Positions 56,000 through 64,000 of a stretch of DNA of 64,000 bases are shown here, one piece after another. The translations under genes were made by a program, and so were the position numbers. The notes under the pieces were generated by a model. It saw nothing but the letters and a program-made list of their open reading frames with translations, made no database searches and was not told where the DNA came from. Each line of letters begins with the position of its first letter. Position 1 is the stretch's first letter. Source of the DNA: Apoderus coryli (Eukaryota > Arthropoda > Insecta > Coleoptera > Attelabidae); contig OU452204.1 in the NCBI GenBank assembly GCA_911728435.2, forward strand, positions 19,344,001 through 19,408,000. Reading direction: 5' to 3'.

Positions 56000-56825
56000 C
56001 ATACGTTTATTTAACGTTTATCATTACAAAACACCTTTCCAGAAAAATGTACAGTAAATACGTACATATCACTTTGATATGTCGCGCTTATTCACGTTAC
56101 AGAACACGAATAACGAAACGTGAGTTCAACGCTTTAAAAAAACGTGTATTGAACGTATTTAAGTATATATATTCAACGGTAAAATCAACGTTTCTAAAAT
56201 ACGTTAATGATACGCTTACACAAACGTTAATAATTATTAGCTTTTTAGAAACGACAAATGCATGTACATCTAACACTGTTATTTTTGTTGCTTTTATATA
56301 TTTTTGTAACATACTTTATAAACATTATATAAACGTGTTGAATTTTCCCATATTAAGCAATAAGCATTTTTATGGGATATTTTACACGGTTTCTTAACTG
56401 TAATTTTCGGATTATTATAAAATACTTAAAAAACGTCATTTGAACGATTCCATTGTCGCCTCTAAAAATTATGCGCTTCTAATGAACATTTTCTAACGTT
56501 ATTTTAACTATAAATATCGGTTTATTATAAATTACATAAAGAACGTGTTATAAACGTTTTTAATTTTGCCAATGTTTGACGTGTTTAAAAAACACCTAAA
56601 ACAAACGTTTTTATTTTATGGTTTATTTATAATACATATGCAACGTTACTTAAACATAATAAATGCACGTAGTTGTATTTAAAGAAGAAAAACACGTGTC
56701 TATAACGTTTAAACTGAACGGTGTAAAATTAACCTTACAATAAACCGTCAATTTTCTAACGTAAGACCAATTCTCATCGACTGACACGTTGAATGAACGT
56801 TTAATTTACGTATATGTGTTTACTG
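56000..56825. repeat. ACGT-rich tract
   Basis: ACGT appears about 25 times by eye in roughly 820 bases, mostly as AACGTT, AACGTG or TACGT. Neighbouring DNA has few CpG. The 116-codon frame at 56047-56397 is probably a by-product. No tandem period was obvious. Confidence 0.6.
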
Positions 56826-59696
56826 GGTATATAGTCAAATTGGTCCTGCAATATTCAGATCTACTTACTAGTAGTAACTCTGTATAAAGGCCATACCTAC
56901 ATTTTTTTTTAATATTGTTTAAAAAACAAAAATATTTGTTCAGCTAAATAATGAAATATTTAAATAGAATAAAATATACCAAACCATAGCAGCATAGTTT
57001 CAATATTTTAGATTAATACAATGAATTTTTTCCAAGCCCCAGCATTCGGATCTGGACAATTTTCCAGGCATTACATAAAATATTTCTATTCATTTTTTCG
57101 CATCGATTTATAAATCAAAAAAAGAAACAAAGCGCTTAAAAAAATCGCCTATCCAGAATAAAAAATGATGCGTTAGTTAAAATCGACGGAAGCAAGAACT
57201 GCTCCACTCTTCTAATACCTACATGAAAACGTTAATTTTACGCAATAATAGGAATGATGTAATAAAGGACGAATTTTAAATAATCATGTGAAAAGTGCAG
57301 TATTAAACATTAATAAACAGGTCTGAAAATACTTTAAAGTTTATGTGAGTTGTGCGCCTAAAGTCTAACGGAAACTTCACGGAAAAAATATAAATAAAAA
57401 TCCTCCCCTTTCAATATTATAAAAATATACGCACTCAAAATAAAAAATAATATGCATATAACAGCGGATCAATACTGCGCGGCATTTATGCCTACTTATT
57501 ATATCTATACTATACTTACAGGGTATTTCCTAAAAACAAGTGCGAATACAAAAGTCATTTACATTTTAGGTGGCTAAATCATGACCAAAGGCTTTAGTAG
57601 CCTTCAAAGACGAAGGTAATGACTTGAACAACTTTTTTTCCCTTGATTACTTTTTATTTTTACCAAAACCAAGCGTTTTCAAATAAGAAATGTGTCTGTG
57701 TTTTTTTTTAATTGAGAAATGCTTTCAAATAATTATAACAATTCAATTTACCGGGAATTGTATACATATTTTTTGGTGTCAGAAGTGGGATAATAATAGG
57801 GTTTTATATTTTCGTATTTTTGAGCAAAAATCTATCCCATATTTCCAACAGAAAAACACCTTGTACATGTTGTGCATATATTAAAACAAAAAAAAGTTGA
57901 AAACAAAAGCAAAAGATTACGTCCCTTCGTCGTTAGTTTTATTATTATTAATATTGCAGTAGGCATAGAGTTGCAACGCATAAAGGGGGTGTTAAGCAAC
58001 CCTATTTAGCCTCCACATACAGGCGGACGTGCCAGTGACAAACAACTGTTTTATCCCTTTCGTCACTGGAGGCATCGACTTTGATTGTAGTCTAACGCAC
58101 ACCCTACTAAATGTCTGAATGATGTCAGCAGAGGCGCACACGTTTGAAGAGTTTAAATATTACCGCAACAACTTTAGTAGCTGCTCACGCTATCAAATTC
58201 TTTGATTTATCTGCGCTCTAAAATTGTTAATAATTAGGAATGTAGAACCGGAGAGTCTAACTCGCTTTTTGTTACGAATAAAATGGGGTTTTGAAATTAA
58301 AATGCTGACACTTCTTGTACACATTAAACAAAATACAATACAAAAACAAATGCTGCCAGTCCAAGCAAATCACTTTATTTTATTAACCGCCTGTTACAAT
58401 GTAATAATGTAAACACACACAAATCGACTGGAACTCGACGTTGCCAAATATACTGTTTTATGGCGTGACTAAAAAAGGCTAGGCCTGTGTTATTAAAGGT
58501 TAAGAAACATTTTTGGAACGTAAAGCCTTACCTCACTAATATCTACGTATATAGTTTACTTTATACGATATCCCTGCCACTACCCTAATATACAGGGTGT
58601 ATATAGTTTAATAGTCTCAAAAGGTATATTTGAGTTAGGAATATTGTACGCTCAGTCGAAATGTGACGCCACTGGTCACCCCTATCTCGCAGACTTAACC
58701 CCTATATTCATGCCTTTACAGTGACAGTTGCGGCGTGCTGGAGAGGACTTTTGTTGCTTCTCAATAATTACCAGTTAATAATCGAGACATGGAAAACGCG
58801 GAAAATTTTTATGGTATTAATATGCATACATACTTTTTTTACTCCTTTCAAGAGACCTTGTTAATTAACTGTCTCACTTTGAGTTGATTAATTTAACAGT
58901 TATAGGTTTGTTGACTTTAGCTTAACGCCCCCACGTATCCATCCCCGTCGATTTTTTGGGAAAGTAACTATGACAAATGAAAATAAATAAATATTTTGTT
59001 GGCCAGACAGTTAATAATTTTTTTGTTTTTGAAAATGTTTTCTTGATTCTTTCTTAACTATTTTAATGGTATAAAATTTATTGGGGTTATATTTTGTAAC
59101 ATTATAAATATTATAAAATATAAACCTGAGGAAGACAACGATGCTTTTTTTCGAAACAGGGAGACATAAAATGAAATGCGGTTGACATAATAATATGTGG
59201 TAGTTTGTAAACATATAAAAGAAGACCCTCGTATTATTCTCTATCTACACAGATTTTTTTTTTTTGCAGTTTCAGTCAAATATCTAAATATACAGTTGTA
59301 AAAATCCCCAAGGATCAATATTTTTCTACACAACTCGCAAAAGAATAATAATTCCCTACAATATACATCATGTTTTATGTATTGCATACATTAGAAGTAA
59401 AAAAAAAAACAACTGCAACGCTTTTTAAAGAAATTGTTTTCCTTTTGTTGTTTTTGTATGTGCATGTGTATTTTTTTTTTGCATATATGTACCTCTTATA
59501 TGAATATGAAAACTATAATCGTTCCTGCTACCTGTTTCCCTATATCCTGTAGCAAAGAAGAGCATTAAGATATAAACGGAAACAAAGAATCCACGAAGAT
59601 GTGTGATGTTATTTTTGTTTGTCATGTTTTCAATAATACAAAAACGTTTATTTGAAATTGCAGAAAGATTTTTTAAGAAAATAGGACCAGATATTA
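56826..59696. other. Long interval without a recognised gene
   Basis: Includes ACAGGGTATTTCC at about 57519 and an inverse ACACCTTGTAC near 57857, a possible 340-bp element. TATACAGGGTGTATATAG lies near 58590. CCAGTGAC at 58031 is inverted as GTCACTGG at 58064. CTGAGGA (59126-59132) with GAAAC at 59153-59157 is a decayed hammerhead-like word. No coding recognised. Confidence 0.4.
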
Positions 59697-62245
59697 TAAT
59701 AATAATAATAATATCTTTATTCTGTCACAAGTCATACAAAACGTTGTATATAGACACGTCATAGTTTTACTACACAATACAATAAATGATCCATAGCTAC
59801 ATTCAACCTCGTTCCTTATAACACATAAGGCAATAAACAAACACGTCACAATCTAAAATTTGAACACACCTATGCAGTTGCAGTTATATAAATTAAACAC
59901 AAATACAAACAAAAAAAACTAAAAAAACAATCTACGATGTCTCCATAATATTGTCAATTCATGAAGGCTATAGATTGTGTTAGAATTAAGGAGAGCCTTT
60001 AGTTTAGTTTTAAATTTACCCTCTGTCCGACAAACTCTTATGTCTTCTAGAAGAAGATTATAAAAATATCGCCCAGAGTAATGCGGTGATTTCTTATAAA
60101 GCTCATGATTGGGTCTGGGCAGATACAGGCGATCTCGTCCACGTGAAAAATGTTGATGATTAATGCCACAAGTAGGCGTGATGTTTCTGTTTTTGAATGT
60201 GTAACACAGTAGTTTGTACAAATTTATTGAAGTAACTGTAAGCAACTTATGTTTTTTAAATGTATCTCTACATGTTCCTAGAAACGGGATATTAAAGATG
60301 CATCTCACAATATTGTATGCAATCACTGAATAGATTAAAGCATAATAAACAGAAATAAGAGATGGGGTATCCATGAATCCTCTTAGAGATCGAAGTAAGT
60401 ATAGATTCTTATTCAGTTTACTGCAAACGGCGTCGATATGCGTTACCCAGTCCAGTCTGTCATCCACAAGCACCCCCAACAGTTTCGCCGACCTTGATAA
60501 TGGCAAAAGAACGTGATTGAATTTAATTTCGATATTTGATGATTTATATCTATTGAAGGGCAGTACCACGGTCTTACCATAGTTTATGATCAGTTTGTTT
60601 TTCCTGCACCACACCTGGAACTCATAAAGTGTAGCATTGATCTTCCGCTCCAGAATTTCAGAATCCTTGTCGGACAACAATATGGTTGTGTCATCTGCAT
60701 ACAGATAAAGGGAACCGTGTGTGGTATTAGGTGAAAGATCATTGATAAAAAGCAGAAAGAGCAAAGGTCCAAGTACACTGCCCTGAGGCGTTCCCAAACC
60801 GATGCTCTGCGACTCTGACACTACCGACTCAACCCTAACCGCTATTCGTCTATTTGTTAAATATGATCGAATCCATCTGTTAATCGACCCACGTAACCCA
60901 AGAGTCTCCAGCTTTGTACACAGGGAATCTCTGTCGACCACATCGAACGCATTCGACAGGTCAAACAGGAACGCCACAACATAAAAACCTCCATCCATCA
61001 GATCGTGCACTCTCTGAATGAACTGAAGTGTACAGGTTTCCGTTGAAAAACCCTCCCTGAAGCCGTGTTGACATTCACTCAAAACGTTAGTAAATTTCAA
61101 AAATTCAAATATTCTGTCTGCTATAATATTTTCAATAATCTTAGATAAAGTACTTAGCAGGGCTATAGGCCTGTAATTCTCCAGCGCTAGTTCATTACCT
61201 TTTTTATATATAGGGATAATGAGGGCATTTTTTAATTGATCTGGAAATATCCCGCATTGTATCGACATGTTTAGTAACTCGGCTATTACAGGGGAGAGCA
61301 TATCTAAGGAATGTTTAAATATTTTAATAGGGATACAATCCATACCAGTGGACCCTTTGTTTGGGAAGTTTTTGATTGTTCTAGCCACATCATGCGAATA
61401 CACCGGAGAGAAAAACATACTCCGAGGATTAAACGGACACACAGTATGTGATGCTGAAAAGCCTCCACTAAAATGAGAGGTCAATCTAGCTTGAATGACC
61501 GTAGAAAAATACAAACATGCATGCGATGCAACCTCAGTGGGATTATTGATTATTTTATCATTCTGAGATATTGTCAAGCCCGCCACTTTTTTGCCTGTCT
61601 ACCTGTATATTCACTCAATATATTCCATACAGTCTTTGATTTGTTCCTTGACTCGGCCAAACACCGAATAAACCGATTGCTCTTCTCTATCGAAATCATT
61701 CGCCTGACCCCACCTCTACGCTCCCTATAAGTTTGATGCAAGTTGTCATCCTGAATGTGCTGTCTTAGCCAATTCATATATTGGAGCTCATCATATTCAT
61801 GTTGAAGCTCATCAGAAAACACCACTCTAAATGTCCTGGGTCTATCAAAACCGGAACGTCTAAGGGGAAATGCGGCCCTAAAACACCATTCCAGTCGCTG
61901 CCAGAAACCCCGAAAAGCATCCTCAAAAGGCTGGTCCAAGAATTCGCTTATATCACGACTACCTTAAACCCCTAACATAGGAGTGACATTTGTTAGCAGA
62001 ATCAGGAGGGCTCACAGCATATGTGACATCAGAAAGCTGGGCATTATGATCAGAGAAACCAATGTTGAAATTAGAAACTCTTGTTGACAGAGGATAATCA
62101 ATTCTAGACGACAATCAATCGACGATCAATTTGTGCTATTCGCGTAGGCGAGTCAACTGCTAGAGACGACAGGCCAAACGAACTAATAACATCATATAGA
62201 AGCTTACAGTCGTATCCTGATACTTCCCAAAATTATATGAGCGAC
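59697..62245 (-). pseudogene. LINE family B, best-preserved copy (endonuclease end to 3' tail)
   Basis: Right to left: about 62200-61970 carries the end of an endonuclease domain (TRIAQID, then NIGFSDHNAQ with the catalytic-type DH), broken by stops. 61939-61574 is the linker (RGFWQRLEWCFRAAFPLRR, NRFIRCLAESRNKSKTVWNI). A frameshift at about 61580 leads to a single 555-codon frame (61586-59919): GSTGMDCIPIKIFKHS, LIIPIYKKGNELALENYRPI, FLFDLSNAFDVVD (motif A; Ser-Asn for the usual Lys), GTPQGSVLGPLLFLLFINDL (motif B), SLYLYADDTTILL (motif C intact), LLGVLVDDRLDWVTHID. About 19 residues are missing after SVIAYNI compared with the copy at 1-620. The 3' tail is a TTA repeat at about 59697-59715. 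5' truncation and frameshifts make it unable to move by itself. Confidence 0.88.
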
Positions 62246-62594
62246 AAAACATTGTCAAAACCAAACCAAAAAAGATGTTAGATAATTTCTCGAGCCGATG
62301 CTTACGGATATTTTGAAGACTATGACGAATAGCGGTCATTTATTTTATCGCCATTAAAAAAATCCTATACATAGTGTTTCAGATGATTTATTGCTCATGC
62401 AGATAGAAATTTAGCGATGGATATCTCAACCAATATTTACATAATTAAGAGTTTAGGAAAAACATCATGATGTTAATGCAAGGAAAGTCGATAAATTATA
62501 ATAAATTAGTTTAACATCGGTTGTGTCGGGTATATGATAATTTATTATTACAAACCCATAATAATTGTCTAAAGCGTAATTGCGTCTTGTTTGG
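62246..62594. other. Short interval without a gene
   Basis: Includes ATCGGTTGTGTC near 62516, the end word of the SINE family, without the rest of that element. Confidence 0.4.
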
Positions 62595-63010
62595 TCAAGA
62601 TTATCTAATGCGTGCGCGCTTGGCAGAAAATTGTCCTGTATTAGGATTGTAAACAGTGATAATAAAGAACTATTAGACGTTGCGAAATTATTGTTAGATA
62701 CCGGGGCTTTTTACAACATCTGGCAAGAAATATTCGCCTTTATGATTTTGACAATCTCAAGCATTTTTTTTTTCGTGTTTGGGATCCAAAAGAAGTCGTT
62801 AGGTGATAAATCAGGCAAATATGAAAATTTCTCCTCTAAATAGTCAACTATGTTTAACGTCCTGTGTGTGAGCCGGAATTGTCATGATCTTCCTCTATCA
62901 TTCTGCACACACCATCGATGTTTTTTGGAATCACAATAGATTTGACCGACTTTCACGTGATTCATCACTATGCTTTCCTTCCACTTGCTCTGCTGTAACT
63001 CATATTCTAA
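62595..63010 (-). pseudogene. mariner-like transposase relic with internal deletion
   Basis: Minus-strand pieces read DESRESRS (like the DEPRSGRP linker), IDGVCRMIEED, then directly HDNSGSHTG, and in the next frame TLNIVDYLEEKFSYLPDLSP followed by NDFFWIPNTKKKM. The HDN..SHT and PDLSPNDFF segments are the second and third catalytic regions of mariner transposases. The stretch between the IEED linker and HDN (several hundred bases in intact elements) is deleted, and the HDN-to-NDFF spacing is shorter than usual. Stops and shifts are present. Inactive. Confidence 0.6.
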
Positions 63011-63044
63011 CTGAGCTTCTCGACATCATCTTAAAGAAACTTTT

Positions 63045-63705
63045 CTCTAATTTGTTTACTTCTTCTTTTTGGTCGGGAGCTCGACTGCGAGCATCGTGAT
63101 CATGGGCTATCTTTTGTAATGGCTTTCCATTGTTGTCGATCTTCGGCCAATTTGAATGTTTGTGTTAAGTTTTCCTCTGTAATATTCGTTATGAGGTCTG
63201 TATATCTTGTTGGGGATCTTCCTCGGGATCTTTTGCCATTTACCCAACCCTCCAAAGTGAGTCTTTCTAATTATTTCCTCCTCACTACATGGCCAAAAAA
63301 TTTGGCAATTTTTTCTACTACTATTGTGCGTAGTCTCTTCCTTATTTTTAGTTGATCCAGAATGGATTGATTGGTCCTCTTTTCGGTCCACGACACTCTC
63401 AGCATTCTACGCCAACAGAACATTTCGAAAGCGTCTATTTTATTCTTACCCGACTGTTTCAGTGTCCAGCATTCTGACCCGTAGAGAAAAATGGAGAAGA
63501 TCAGGCTTCTGACCAACCTCATTTTGGTGTTAATTGAGATGTCGTGGCTTTTCCAGATGTTTGAAAGTTTTACCATTGCTTCCTTTGCCACCGCACTTCT
63601 GCGTTTTATTTCATCACTAGAGCCACCATCATTAGATATTAAGGAGCCCAGGTAGACAAATTTGTGGACCGTTTCTATATGATCATACTTTTTGTCTCAG
63701 GTTGA
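63045..63705 (-). pseudogene. RTE-type LINE, C-terminal end of the RT ORF
   Basis: Minus strand: HIETVHKFVYLGSLISNDGG and SSDEIKRRSAVAKEAM (63695-63590), then an open frame 63591-63271 with KLSNIWKSHDISINTKMRLV, LIFSIFLYGSECWTLKQSG, DAFEMFCWRRMLRVSWTEKR and IAKFFGHVVRRK. A shift near 63270 leads to VNGKRSRGRSPTRYTDLI. The YLGS.I..DG, YG.E.WTL and FEM.C.RR.L..SW motifs and GKRSRGR tail are typical of RTE/BovB-clade LINEs. The RT catalytic centre is missing. This is a third LINE clade in the window. Confidence 0.8.
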
Positions 63706-64000
63706 TTGTTATTTACTCTGTCTACAATCATAATTTTATTTACTACGGATTCACAAATTATGAGCACCTCTTTGAGGATAATTTCTCTCATGGCGACAAA
63801 TTCTTCATTTCGGTGATGCCAATAATTTATGACTCTCGTAGGTACGTTATGTTCTTGTGCCTGAAACTTACAGGGTGATTGCTGGTCGATTGTACCTTAG
63901 AAGGTTTGGAAAAAGTAAACATACCATTGTTTTAAAAATTTAAGTCATTACTCAGGTCAACCCAATCTATCAGCCTATAATACCACCCACCAACCTCACA

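Noticed and set aside
59425..59625. Minus-strand ORF with a THAHTKTTKGK segment
   Set aside because: Driven by simple AT-rich sequence and a poly-A run, with no family match.
59919..61586. Active autonomous LINE
   Set aside because: The 555-codon frame keeps YADD, but the endonuclease is truncated and broken, the linker is in another frame and about 19 residues are lost downstream.

Overview
The window is AT-rich, repeat-dense nuclear DNA from an arthropod, most likely an insect. The evidence is the set of non-LTR retrotransposons (Jockey/CR1-, I/R1- and RTE-like), mariner and piggyBac relics, tRNA-headed SINEs, a TACAGGGTG-type terminal motif found throughout, and long satellite arrays. Nothing looks bacterial. 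Abundant TAATA and TACCTA motifs would fit a hemipteran or a beetle, but the sequence does not settle the order. I could not support any intact host gene: every recognisable coding stretch is a broken mobile-element gene.

Layout. 0-8 kb: the 3' half of a LINE (family B) split by a GC-rich inverted-repeat insertion, a LINE C-terminal fragment, a SINE, an RNase H-bearing LINE fragment and a LINE family C remnant. 8.8-18.2 kb: a cluster of LINE pieces on both strands, including two of the three copies of family A (8.8 and 15.7 kb; the third is at 29.3 kb) and a nearly readable RT at 12.9-14.7 kb. 19.9-25.4 kb: a piggyBac-like relic, a second SINE, two AT-rich palindromic repeat arrays and a 76-bp TA-flanked miniature element. 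26.7-34.6 kb: more LINEs (26.9-28.1, 29.3-30.7, 32.8-34.0) and a transposase scrap. 37-39.4 kb: a third SINE, a long hairpin, a mariner-like transposase end with a DD41-type spacing, and a frameshifted fragment resembling the RAG1/Transib catalytic core. 40-45.5 kb: a LINE family C copy and RT scraps. 47.0-49.5 kb: diverged direct repeats and a satellite with a 171-bp dimeric unit (93 + 78 bp). 50-52.2 kb: a very diverged minisatellite of about 60 bp, interrupted in the middle. 53.7-56.8 kb: a 5'-truncated LINE, a 221-bp inverted-repeat element holding a hammerhead-like core, and an 820-bp tract packed with ACGT. 59.7-63.7 kb: the best-preserved LINE (family B, endonuclease end through RT), a deleted mariner and an RTE-type LINE end.

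The parts do not form a pathway. They record repeated insertion, truncation and decay. The points most worth a second look are the RAG1-like fragment, the recurrent CTGANGA-stem-GAAAC motif and its inverted-repeat host at 55.7 kb, the higher-order 171-bp satellite, the palindromic arrays, and the ACGT-rich tract. All calls come from reading the sequence and from memory of protein families; no database search was run.
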